Shown here piece by piece: positions 34,646 to 43,202 of a stretch of DNA of 54,331 nucleotides. The stretch covers positions 1 to 54,331 of the forward strand of contig JANXWX010000117.1 of assembly GCA_025350915.1 (NCBI GenBank). The letters are read 5' to 3'. The position numbers were made by a program, and so were the translations under genes. Under the pieces are notes generated by a model. That model was not told the origin of the DNA. It was given only the letters and a program-made list of their open reading frames with translations, and did not search any database. Numbering within the stretch: position 1 is the stretch's first letter; each line of letters starts with the position of its first letter. The DNA is from Nitrosomonadales bacterium. Lineage in GTDB: Bacteria > Pseudomonadota > Gammaproteobacteria > Burkholderiales > Gallionellaceae.

Positions 34646-35668
34646 TTAGTTACCCAACGGGAAATGACACGCCACCTGATGCCCCTCGCCCACATCGCGG
34701 AGTTGTGGCTCATTTTCCGGGTCAGTGCATTCTGCAGGGTGACCGAGACGCTCATACACCGGGCAGCGCGGGGCGAAGCGACAGCCTCTGGTGGGGCGTT
34801 CAAAATCGAACACGCCCCAGTTGGCACGGCGATCCAGTTTCAAAGGATGCAAGGCCTCAAGGCTTAATTTTCCTACCAGGGATGACCACAGGATATAGGT
34901 GTAGGGATGCCGTGCGGCACTGGATACATGTTCAGTTAATCCCATTTCCACAATTTTTCCCAGATACATCACCGCCACTTTGTGGCTCATCAGTTCCACC
35001 ACTTGCAGATCGTGGGAAATAAACAGGTAAGACAAACCCAGTTGGGTTTGCAGCTCACGTAATAGATTTACCACTTGCGCCTGAATAGATACATCCAGCG
35101 CACTGGTGGGCTCATCGGCCACGATTATTTTTGCACCGACTGCCAACACCCGTGCAATGCCCACGCGGCGTTTTTCCCCGCCGGAGAGTTCGGAAGGATA
35201 ACTCGAAAGTTTGCTGTATTTTAGATTGACCTGATCGAGCAGCATGCGGGTTTTAACTTTTATTTCTGCATCACTCAAGCGTTCAAACACAGACACAGCT
35301 TCGCTCAAAATGGATTGCACCCGCATCTTGGGATTGAGCCCGGCATCCAGATCCTGAAAAATAAGCTGCATGTCTTTGCGCAAGGGGCGCAGCTCCTGAT
35401 CGGACAGATGAGTTATATCGCGGTCGTTAAACAGCACCGTGCCGGAGGTAGGTTTGATCAGGCGCAATATGGTGCGCCCTACGGTTGTCTTGCCGCAGCC
35501 GGATTCACCGACCAGTCCCATGGTTTCATTTTCACGCAAATAAAAACTCACGTTATCAACTGCCGGAATAATTTCCGTACGCCTGTTGCGCTGCAACCCG
35601 GATAACACGCTGCGGTTGCGGCTAAAGTGTTTGCTGAGTTGTTTTACTTCTAGTATGGTCTTGGACAT
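34646..35668 (-). CDS. peptide ABC transporter ATPase (OppF/DppF type)
   Basis: A 340-aa ATPase with Walker A GESGCGKTT, a Q-loop QDLDAGLNPKM, signature LSGGEKRRVGIARVL, Walker B IIVADEPTSALD and the H-loop SHDL. The C-terminal oligopeptide-transporter extension has the four-cysteine iron-sulfur-type pattern (CRFAPRCP, CTDP, ACHFP). I start at ATG 35668 (MSKTILEV); the open frame reaches 36034 only inside the preceding gene. It pairs with the other ATPase for import. Confidence 0.9.
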   Translation of the reverse strand: MSKTILEVKQLSKHFSRNRSVLSGLQRNRRTEIIPAVDNVSFYLRENETMGLVGESGCGKTTVGRTILRLIKPTSGTVLFNDRDITHLSDQELRPLRKDMQLIFQDLDAGLNPKMRVQSILSEAVSVFERLSDAEIKVKTRMLLDQVNLKYSKLSSYPSELSGGEKRRVGIARVLAVGAKIIVADEPTSALDVSIQAQVVNLLRELQTQLGLSYLFISHDLQVVELMSHKVAVMYLGKIVEMGLTEHVSSAARHPYTYILWSSLVGKLSLEALHPLKLDRRANWGVFDFERPTRGCRFAPRCPVYERLGHPAECTDPENEPQLRDVGEGHQVACHFPLGN

Positions 35669-35678
35669 ATGGCGCCTG

Positions 35679-36788
35679 TCAGTTACTAAAGCGCCAACAG
35701 CGCACTTGATGACCAGGAGAAATTTCCCTGAGCTCGGGATGGTGGGAGGCGCATTTTTCATTAATCTCCGGTGTAATTTGATTACACCGGGCATAAAAAC
35801 GACAGCCTGCCGGCACGTTGATGGTGTCCAGCACATCTCCTTCGATCGTCTGCAAACTTGCTTTATCGCGAATTTGTTGTTCACTGGGCACCGAAGCCAG
35901 CAAGGCAGCTGTATACGGATGCTTAATGCTTGCATCCTCACCCAACACGAGCTTTGACTGGCCGTATTCCACCACGGCGCCGCCATACATGACAGCCACC
36001 CGATCAGCGAGGCGTGAAATGACACTGATATCATGACTGATCAACAGGGTGGAAATACCTGTTTCGCTCTTTAGCTCTTCGAGCAGGTTGACTATTTTTG
36101 ACTGGATGGTTGCATCAAGTCCTGTGGTCGGTTCGTCTGCGATCAGCAAGGCTGGTTCAGACGAGAGTGCCATCGCGATCATCGCGCGCTGGCACATGCC
36201 GCCCGACAAATCGGCGGGATAGCTGTTGAAGCGCAATCTGGGTGAATCTATCTTGACCTGCTCCAGCCAATACAGGGCACGATCGGAAGCTTCTTTTCTG
36301 GTTTTATATAAGGTATGCAGTTGCACTGCTTCGGTGAGTTGCTCACCCACTGTGATATAGGGATTGAGTGAGGCACGGGGGTTTTGAAATATCATGGCGA
36401 TTTCTTTGCCGCGAAGATTTTTCATTTGTCGTTCACTGGCTTTTTGCCAGCCTGCTTCGTCTTTGTTTACCACCATGACTCGACCATGACGTTCTTTAAC
36501 GTTGACAAATTTATCCAGTCCTTCAAGTAAATCGCGCTGTACTCTGCGGCCCGTGAAACGAATACTGCCACCAATGACGCCGGGGCCGTTGCTAATCAAC
36601 CCCATCACCGACATGGCGGCAATACTTTTACCGCTGCCCGATTCGCCCACGACACCCACAGTCTCGCTATGCCCCACTTCCAGTGATACACCATCCACCG
36701 CACGTATAAAGGAGTGTTTACTGCGCGCATAAAAATAGGTGCGCAGGTTTTCTATTTTCAACAGCGGCTGGGTCGCTAACACGGCCAT
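35679..36788 (-). CDS. peptide ABC transporter ATPase (OppD/DppD type)
   Basis: A 369-aa ATPase with Walker A GESGSGKS, Q-loop FQNPRASLNPY, signature LSGGMCQRAMIAMAL, Walker B LLIADEPTTGLD, and the C-terminal Cys region CRFYARCNQ. An insert of about 30 residues (RRVQRDLLEGLDKFVNVKER and the next dozen) lies before the Q-loop and is longer than in typical OppD. The start overlaps the permease stop (TAATG), and the second ATPase follows after 10 nt. Confidence 0.9.
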   Translation of the reverse strand: MAVLATQPLLKIENLRTYFYARSKHSFIRAVDGVSLEVGHSETVGVVGESGSGKSIAAMSVMGLISNGPGVIGGSIRFTGRRVQRDLLEGLDKFVNVKERHGRVMVVNKDEAGWQKASERQMKNLRGKEIAMIFQNPRASLNPYITVGEQLTEAVQLHTLYKTRKEASDRALYWLEQVKIDSPRLRFNSYPADLSGGMCQRAMIAMALSSEPALLIADEPTTGLDATIQSKIVNLLEELKSETGISTLLISHDISVISRLADRVAVMYGGAVVEYGQSKLVLGEDASIKHPYTAALLASVPSEQQIRDKASLQTIEGDVLDTINVPAGCRFYARCNQITPEINEKCASHHPELREISPGHQVRCWRFSN

Positions 36789-37681
36789 TATCTGCCCCGC
36801 CTGTCTTCAAGAATATTGTTGAGGCCGTCACCGAGCAAATTAAAACCGAGGATGGTAAATAGTATGGCCAGCGCAGGTGCGGTGGATGGCCAGAAATTAC
36901 CCTGTAAAAAATAGTTCGCTCCTGACTGCACCATATTGCCCCACGACGCGACAGGTTCCTGCACACCAAACCCCAGATAGCTCAAGCTGGTTTCAAGCAG
37001 TATAGCCTCGCCCATCCCCAGTGTGGCTTGTATGATCAACAGTGCTCTGCAGTTATACCAGAGTATATGTTTTAAAATAATGGCCCGCGTACGTAAACCC
37101 AATGCGATCGCCGCTTCAATAAAATTTTTCTGCGCCAGAAAGCGAATCTTGTTCGCGATGGCCGTTGCCACGGCAGGTATGCCTGTGATGCCCATGACCA
37201 TCATGATGTAATAAATATCCGGCTTGAACGCCGCCACTACCAGCAGGATGAGTACCAGACGCGGAAACGAGTCAATCAGATTGGTGATATAGGTAATCAC
37301 CGTTTCGATTTTTCCGCCCAGGTAGCCTGACAATATGCCGAGCATGACACCCGCCAGCAACGAGATGGATACCGCCAGCAAGCCGGGAAGAAAATAGGCC
37401 TGTATGCCCATGATCAAGCGCGACTGTATATCGCGGCCCATGAAGTCTGTACCCAGCCAGTAACCTTGGCTGAATGGCGGTGCCATCAGCATATCCATGT
37501 TGATCTGCTGCGGGTCATAAGGTAGCCAGTGCAGCATGCCAAACATGTAGGATACCAGCACCAGTGCCACAATCAGCAAACCGTAACTGACATACAACAG
37601 ATCCACCCAGGCATATTTTTGCCAGATGGGCAGTTGTGAAAAATCGCCAATTTCTCCGCTGGTCTGTGTATATTTTTTCAC
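36788..37681 (-). CDS. peptide ABC transporter permease (DppC/OppC type)
   Basis: A 297-aa inner-membrane permease with about six transmembrane helices. The N-terminal OppC-type helix region is followed by GTDFMGRDIQSRLIMGIQAY, and the EAA loop is seen as EAAIALGLRTRAIILKHIL. The C-terminal part ends with helix FTILGFNLLGDGLNNILEDR. It is the second permease of the importer, 15 nt after the first. Confidence 0.9.
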   Translation of the reverse strand: MKKYTQTSGEIGDFSQLPIWQKYAWVDLLYVSYGLLIVALVLVSYMFGMLHWLPYDPQQINMDMLMAPPFSQGYWLGTDFMGRDIQSRLIMGIQAYFLPGLLAVSISLLAGVMLGILSGYLGGKIETVITYITNLIDSFPRLVLILLVVAAFKPDIYYIMMVMGITGIPAVATAIANKIRFLAQKNFIEAAIALGLRTRAIILKHILWYNCRALLIIQATLGMGEAILLETSLSYLGFGVQEPVASWGNMVQSGANYFLQGNFWPSTAPALAILFTILGFNLLGDGLNNILEDRRGR

Positions 37682-37696
37682 GATAGCTTCGATCTT

Positions 37697-38662
37697 TTAT
37701 TCATTAGCTTGATGCGGATTCACCGCCGTACAAATAATGCGCTGCAGCAGACTGCCGAGCCGAACGAAAGTAGCGGCAACCAAGGTGATACCCATGATCA
37801 CGGAAAAATCGCGATCTTGCGCAGCCTGCCAGGCCATACGCCCCATACCCGGCCAATTAAATATTTGCTCAACGATCACTGCGCCGCCAAGAATAAACGG
37901 AATCTTTGCGGCAATAATTTCTGTCACCGGTATCAGCATGCCCTCCTTAAAAGCATGCCGCCACACCGACGCCCCTTTTGCACGTGCAGTACGCACGTAA
38001 TCTTCGGCCATGACACGGCTCAACTCTTCGCGCAGACTGCGTATTACTTCACTGAGCGTACCACTGCCCAGGCCCAGCACCAGTATAGGCACCAGGGTAG
38101 ACAGCCAGGCATTTGATTGTGACGGGTTACCCATTGATACCAGCGGGAAAATACCGAACACATGTATCGAAATATAGATGGCGATGTAACCCAGCCAAAA
38201 CACCGGCAGTGCAGAAATGATATAACCCAGCATGGTTAACGACCAGCCAACTGCCACGACATGACCGCGAACGCATGAATACAGCGCAACGGGAATCGCA
38301 AACAGCAGCGTTACCACCATGGAGCCGAGTGTCAAATACAGGGTATTCAGGCTTACATTGATCAATTCGCCGGCTACCGGCAAGCCGGTACGAACAGAAG
38401 TCCCGAAATTTCCGCTCAACACCCCCAACAACCAGGAAAAATATTGCCCATACCAGCTCTGTGCAACACCCATGGCATCGCGTATACCAGCCCGTGCAGC
38501 TTCGGTAGGCAGCTGCCCTTCAAGCAGGATATTAAATTGATCACCGGGCGCCGCATACAAAATGGCAAAAATAATGAAACTGACCCCGAGCAAGAGCAGG
38601 AAGGTCAGCATCAATTCTTTTATTAAAGTATATGCGATAGCTCGTAGCGGTATGGATGTCAT
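37697..38662 (-). CDS. peptide ABC transporter permease (DppB/OppB type)
   Basis: A 321-aa inner-membrane permease with six transmembrane segments. The EAA loop lies in EDYVRTARAKGASVWRHAF, and the region ending IVEQIFNWPGMGRMAWQAA is typical of DppB/OppB. It forms the channel with the next permease. It lies 62 nt after the binding-protein gene. Confidence 0.9.
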   Translation of the reverse strand: MTSIPLRAIAYTLIKELMLTFLLLLGVSFIIFAILYAAPGDQFNILLEGQLPTEAARAGIRDAMGVAQSWYGQYFSWLLGVLSGNFGTSVRTGLPVAGELINVSLNTLYLTLGSMVVTLLFAIPVALYSCVRGHVVAVGWSLTMLGYIISALPVFWLGYIAIYISIHVFGIFPLVSMGNPSQSNAWLSTLVPILVLGLGSGTLSEVIRSLREELSRVMAEDYVRTARAKGASVWRHAFKEGMLIPVTEIIAAKIPFILGGAVIVEQIFNWPGMGRMAWQAAQDRDFSVIMGITLVAATFVRLGSLLQRIICTAVNPHQANE

Positions 38663-38724
38663 GTCAACAAATAATCCCGGTTGCGGACGGCAAAGTTTGC
38701 ATTAGCTTCCCGCAACCTGACCGA

Positions 38725-40347
38725 TTATTTTTTTTGCTCACTGACGGGGATATACCATTCATCCGCATACGAGAAAAACTTGTAGGGATGGATGGCGACA
38801 TGCTGGATTTTTTTGTGGTAAGCGCTGTAATTCGTCAGCGTCCATAAAAAGGTATAGGGCGCTTCTTCGGCCAGCATGGCGTGCAGCTTGCGGTTGATAG
38901 TGCGCCGTTTTTCGTGATCAAGCGTCAATTTGCTTTCCACAATCAAAGAATCAACTTCGGGGTTTGAGTATCCACCAAAATTGTTTTTCCATGGGCCAAT
39001 TTCGGCCGAGTGAAACAGCGAAGAAATATCTGCCGAATCATCGAATACCCAGGATGCAAATACGATATCGAAACGATGGTCGGCAAACACGTCTTCTTTC
39101 CATGCCTGCCACTCTTTGAACTCCACCTTTACCGATGCACCAATATTTTTCAGGTAATTTTGAAAGGCAAGCACCACGCGTTTAACGGCTTCACTTTCTT
39201 TTTCAATGGGCACGAGCAGGGTTAACTCCAGCTTGCGCCCGTCCTTTTGCATGATGCCATCGGCACCTTTTTTAAACCCGGCTTCATTCAATAGCGCGAT
39301 GGCTTTTTGCGGACTGTACGGCAACGGTTGCACATCCAGATTATAGGCCCAGCTACCCGGCGCAAACGGTCCCGAAATAATCGTACCCTGATTATTGAAA
39401 AATGAACTCAGCATTTCCTGACGATTCAGCGCATAGCCAAAAGCCTGTCTGACGCGTTTATCTGCCAGCAAAGGATTGCGCAGGTTATAGCCAAAGAACG
39501 AATAAGACAAGGCGTTATACGGTTGCAAAATAAAACGCTTATCGCCTTGCAGTTCGGCAATACTGCGCGGATTGACCAGTACGATCATGTCGATCGCATT
39601 AAAGGTTAATGCCTGGGTCAGAATATTTTGATCTGCAAATGGTTTGGCAATAAATTGATCAATATTTGGGCGTCCCTTGAAATATTTTTCGTTGGCGACC
39701 ATTACAATCTCGCGGTCAGCAGTGATCGTTTTCAACATATAAGGACCTGTCCCTATGGGATGCTGTACGAAGGGATCATCGCGGGTGAGATATAGCGGAT
39801 TTTTTAACGCGTGCCTGGGAATTATCTTGAAGCTAAATTTTGCCAGCGCATTGAGTACCGGCCTTTTTAGCGTAAAGCGTACTGTAAATTCATCCAGCTT
39901 TTCAACTTTTTCTATAAACTCAAAACGCACCTTGAGCGGTGTAATCGTTTTGGGATTCATCATGATATTGTAGGTAAATATCACATCATTCGCCGTAAAA
40001 CGCACAGGCGTTTCCCCGGCCCTTGGATGCCAGGTAACATCCTTGCGTAATTTGAAAGTATAAATTCTGTTATCCGGCGAGACCTCCCAGCTCAACGCCA
40101 GCTCAGGCACTACATCCTGACGTTCATTGATACCAACCAGGCCGTTGAAGATCAATTCGCTGATGCGCATTGAAATCATCTCGTTGCTGGTAATCGGATC
40201 AAGCGTCGCAGGCCGACCATATTCGCCGTAATTTAATACGCCTCCTTTGGGGCGTACGGTTTTACTGGATTCAGCAGCCTGTGCAACACCGGCAACAGTG
40301 CTAAACAAGCTCATTGCCAACAGCAATACGACTGATAGTTGTTTCAT
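38725..40347 (-). CDS. peptide-binding protein of ABC importer (SBP family 5)
   Basis: A 540-aa periplasmic solute-binding protein with a signal peptide (about 1-25, ending VAQAA). The family-5 signature is visible as LNYGEYGRPATLDPITSNEM, LSWEVSPDNRIYTFKLRKDV, and VRQAFGYALNRQEML. The C-terminal lobe contains DIVFASWVFDDSADISSLFH. Specificity (di-, oligopeptide or other) cannot be read from the sequence. It is between the exported TPR protein and the permeases, 76 nt after the former, so one transcript is likely. Confidence 0.9.
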   Translation of the reverse strand: MKQLSVVLLLAMSLFSTVAGVAQAAESSKTVRPKGGVLNYGEYGRPATLDPITSNEMISMRISELIFNGLVGINERQDVVPELALSWEVSPDNRIYTFKLRKDVTWHPRAGETPVRFTANDVIFTYNIMMNPKTITPLKVRFEFIEKVEKLDEFTVRFTLKRPVLNALAKFSFKIIPRHALKNPLYLTRDDPFVQHPIGTGPYMLKTITADREIVMVANEKYFKGRPNIDQFIAKPFADQNILTQALTFNAIDMIVLVNPRSIAELQGDKRFILQPYNALSYSFFGYNLRNPLLADKRVRQAFGYALNRQEMLSSFFNNQGTIISGPFAPGSWAYNLDVQPLPYSPQKAIALLNEAGFKKGADGIMQKDGRKLELTLLVPIEKESEAVKRVVLAFQNYLKNIGASVKVEFKEWQAWKEDVFADHRFDIVFASWVFDDSADISSLFHSAEIGPWKNNFGGYSNPEVDSLIVESKLTLDHEKRRTINRKLHAMLAEEAPYTFLWTLTNYSAYHKKIQHVAIHPYKFFSYADEWYIPVSEQKK

Positions 40348-40423
40348 GCTCTTCTCCTGATTGACGCGAATTATGCGTCTTGCGCTTTAATTATAAATAG
40401 TTAACTTAAAACAATAATAAATG

Positions 40424-41938
40424 TTAATAAATTTTTACCTCACCGGCGCTTTTCTGCTGCATGGAATATATCCCCTGCATCGCTTCCTGAATCTGCCGAA
40501 CCGCTGGAAATTGCTTGCCTAGCTCAAAATAAATCTCAAGATTCTCGGCATAATTTTTTTTGCGGTAATAGGCTTCCGCCAAACCAACCAGCATTAAAGG
40601 CGGGTTTGCTTCAATCTTGTTTTTATTTGCCTTGTCGCGTCCGGCTTCCATATACACAATTGCTTTGGAATAGTCTTTGGTTAACAGGTAATATTTACCC
40701 AGTGCCGCCTGCAATGGATAGAACTTTTTACCCTCTCCTTTTTCTACACTCGCCAATGCAATATTTTCAAGCTTGGCGCAATCTGCACCGGCGTATGCAC
40801 ATGCCAGCATTGCCTCTGCCAGTATCGCGGGGTTATCAGCCGATCTTTCCGCCAACGATACCCAGACGGACATAGCCTCGGCCTGCTTGCCGGATTTATA
40901 TTGCGCGCTTGCCTGGTAAACGCGAGCGATGTCACGATATTGTTCCGGTATCTGTTTTTGCGACAGGAAATCGGCGGCGGCACGCGACGCGGCTTCCAGT
41001 TTGCCTTGCTGTAAATAAGCATCCGCCAAGAAATAACTGGCCTTGCTGCTGGCTGTAGAATCATGATTTGCACGTTCCAGATGCATGACAGCAGCCCCCA
41101 AATGCGCCTGGAACATATCTTCCAGCAAACTGATGTCATAAAAACTTATCGTTTTTGAAGCGCCCAATTTTTCGATACTGGACGCGTCCCTATATTCATT
41201 TGTATTTAACAACGCCACTGCTTTATCGTTTGCTCCGCCGTAGGTATAGGCTCGCAACACATTACGAAGCATGACGCTACCCGGTATGTATTGCTGTTTT
41301 TTTGCCTCACTCAACGCTTCATCTGCCATGGTTGCAGGCTTGAATTTTTGCAGATCCGCATAGGCATACGCACCCGCCAATGCCGCTTTTATTTCAGGTG
41401 TGCTGTTATCCAATTTTGCCCACATAGCAGCAGCCTGCGCTGTTTTCTTTTGCCTGCTATACGCCACACCCAGTTCGATCTCTGCGAGCGACCTGGCGGG
41501 CTGCTTCATTCCTACAAATGCAATATAACGTCGCAGGTGCGCAATGGCCTCGGCAGGTTTGCCTGCCTGTACCAGCACCTTGCCCAAATACAATTCAACT
41601 AAATGACTGGACGTGCCTGTTTTTTGCTTGCCGAGTTGCGTCAAGTAATCCAGCTCGATTATCAGCGCGGTTTGATACAGGTCTCGATACAGCTTTGCGC
41701 TACTGAGATGGATCATCCCCAACGCAAGATTGGCTGCAAACTGGCTACTGCCACTCATGCCTGATAATTCAGGTTGCAGAAGTCTTGACGCTTCCTCGTA
41801 ATGATGCTGTTCGTAAAGTTTTAATGCACGCGCTGTTTCCTCATCTGCCGCCACCGCCGCAGCTGACAATAACAAACCGGCCAGCAATACTGTCCATGTC
41901 ATGTTAAAACCCAGCAGATTTTTAAAAGTACGTTTCAT
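40424..41938 (-). CDS. exported TPR-repeat protein
   Basis: A 504-aa protein with a signal peptide (about 1-30, ending AAAVAA) and then tetratricopeptide-type helical pairs over its whole length: ALKLYEQHHYEEASRLLQPE, LGKVLVQAGKPAEAIAHLRR, ASYFLADAYLQQGKLEAASR, AALGKYYLLTKDYSKAIVYM. I use ATG 41938; the codon just before it is TTG. It starts 3 nt after the PD40 gene stop. It should be periplasmic and mediate protein contacts. No catalytic motif is seen. Confidence 0.8.
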   Translation of the reverse strand: MKRTFKNLLGFNMTWTVLLAGLLLSAAAVAADEETARALKLYEQHHYEEASRLLQPELSGMSGSSQFAANLALGMIHLSSAKLYRDLYQTALIIELDYLTQLGKQKTGTSSHLVELYLGKVLVQAGKPAEAIAHLRRYIAFVGMKQPARSLAEIELGVAYSRQKKTAQAAAMWAKLDNSTPEIKAALAGAYAYADLQKFKPATMADEALSEAKKQQYIPGSVMLRNVLRAYTYGGANDKAVALLNTNEYRDASSIEKLGASKTISFYDISLLEDMFQAHLGAAVMHLERANHDSTASSKASYFLADAYLQQGKLEAASRAAADFLSQKQIPEQYRDIARVYQASAQYKSGKQAEAMSVWVSLAERSADNPAILAEAMLACAYAGADCAKLENIALASVEKGEGKKFYPLQAALGKYYLLTKDYSKAIVYMEAGRDKANKNKIEANPPLMLVGLAEAYYRKKNYAENLEIYFELGKQFPAVRQIQEAMQGIYSMQQKSAGEVKIY

Positions 41939-41941
41939 CAA

Positions 41942-43183
41942 TTATTTATTGGGCAATTTAGCGATAAACATCTGGTCCCATTGCTCCTGCTGGGCACGAA
42001 AGGCAATTAATCCATTGGGACCAGTGGCAATGTCATGGTTCATTTTCGTATTTGTCATTAACTGCTTGCTCTTTTTGGCTGCAATATCCACGATGTAAAT
42101 TGGGTTATATTCAAGCTCGTCATCCTTAACGTAGGCCAGGCCGCCCCCATCCGCAAGCCAGGCCGGGCCTTGCTCGATGTCGGGTACGACATTGGTCGCG
42201 ACAATATGACTTTCAAAATTTTCTATCGTTATACTGTCACTACCGTCGGAAGCAATAACCGCCAATGACCATTTTTTCTGCTCGCCTTGTTCGTTGTAAT
42301 TCGTATAAAACGCAATTTTCTTTCCGTCAGGTGACCAGGCAGGACGCAAATCGTCATATTTCCAGCTGGTTAGTGCGCGGGTGCTTTTCAGTGGTGTTTT
42401 GAGATCATCAATAATGTATATGTCATGATTCTCTGTACTACCGTATATCATTACAATTTTTTTCCCATCCGGAGACCAGCGCGGATAGAGATAAGGTTTG
42501 TCACCCGCGGTAAGTTGCGTTACCGCACGAGTTTCCGTATCCAGTAAATAAATATCACCCTTGCCACTGCGGCCGGATACAAAAGCAATTTGGTTGGCTG
42601 TAGGCGACCAGTCTGCAAGGCCGTCTTTCTCTTTGTGGTCGGTCAAACGCTGGGCAACACCACCCAGTATCTGACTATAAATATCGTAATTACCTTCCCC
42701 GCCGTTGCTCATAAAAGCTAAGCGCTTCGCATCCCGTGCCCAGGTAACGCCACTGTTATAACTGGGATCTTCCGCCAAGCCGGGCAGAAAAAATTGTATT
42801 CCTTTGCTGTTCTTTTCCGAACCCGACAACTGGAAATATATTGTCTGTATCACTTTTCCATCGGCATGCGAAATGACAATTTCGCGCTTATCGCCGTGAC
42901 TGCGCTCAAAGGCAAGCATCTTGCCGGCAGGTGCCCACACTGGATTGGAATCATTTCGTCCGGCTTCAAACGGGGTCAGTGCACCGATAAATAACGGCTC
43001 AACAAGTTCGTGCGGCAATGCTGCCACACTCTGCTTTGGCGACATAACAGTTACGCCTGCAGGCGAAACTGCCGAATCCGGCGCGACCAGCGATATACCA
43101 ATTTCCAGCTCAGCAGCCCCGACGATGCCGACAGCAAAGAACATCAGACCGGCCAACAAGAAACTTTGATGACATTTACTCAC
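41942..43183 (-). CDS. exported PD40/TolB-like beta-propeller protein
   Basis: A 413-aa protein with a signal peptide (about 1-23) and at least five PD40 blades: NPVWAPAGKMLAFERSHGDK, GVTWARDAKRLAFMSNGGEG, LADWSPTANQIAFVSGRSGK, YPRWSPDGKKIVMIYGSTEN, RPAWSPDGKKIAFYTNY. These are the TolB-type propeller repeats, but the TolB N-terminal domain is missing here. The start is GTG 43183 with AGAGGTG upstream; the longer frame to 43324 lies within the previous gene. It probably binds a partner protein in the periplasm, with the neighbouring lipoprotein a candidate. Confidence 0.82.
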   Translation of the reverse strand: MSKCHQSFLLAGLMFFAVGIVGAAELEIGISLVAPDSAVSPAGVTVMSPKQSVAALPHELVEPLFIGALTPFEAGRNDSNPVWAPAGKMLAFERSHGDKREIVISHADGKVIQTIYFQLSGSEKNSKGIQFFLPGLAEDPSYNSGVTWARDAKRLAFMSNGGEGNYDIYSQILGGVAQRLTDHKEKDGLADWSPTANQIAFVSGRSGKGDIYLLDTETRAVTQLTAGDKPYLYPRWSPDGKKIVMIYGSTENHDIYIIDDLKTPLKSTRALTSWKYDDLRPAWSPDGKKIAFYTNYNEQGEQKKWSLAVIASDGSDSITIENFESHIVATNVVPDIEQGPAWLADGGGLAYVKDDELEYNPIYIVDIAAKKSKQLMTNTKMNHDIATGPNGLIAFRAQQEQWDQMFIAKLPNK

Positions 43184-43202
43184 GTCAGTGCACCTCTTTA
43201 GG

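Noticed and set aside
34646-36034. 462-aa reading of the OppF-like ATPase gene
   Set aside because: The first 122 residues overlap the OppD-like gene in another frame and have no ABC homology; ATG 35668 gives a normal N-terminus.
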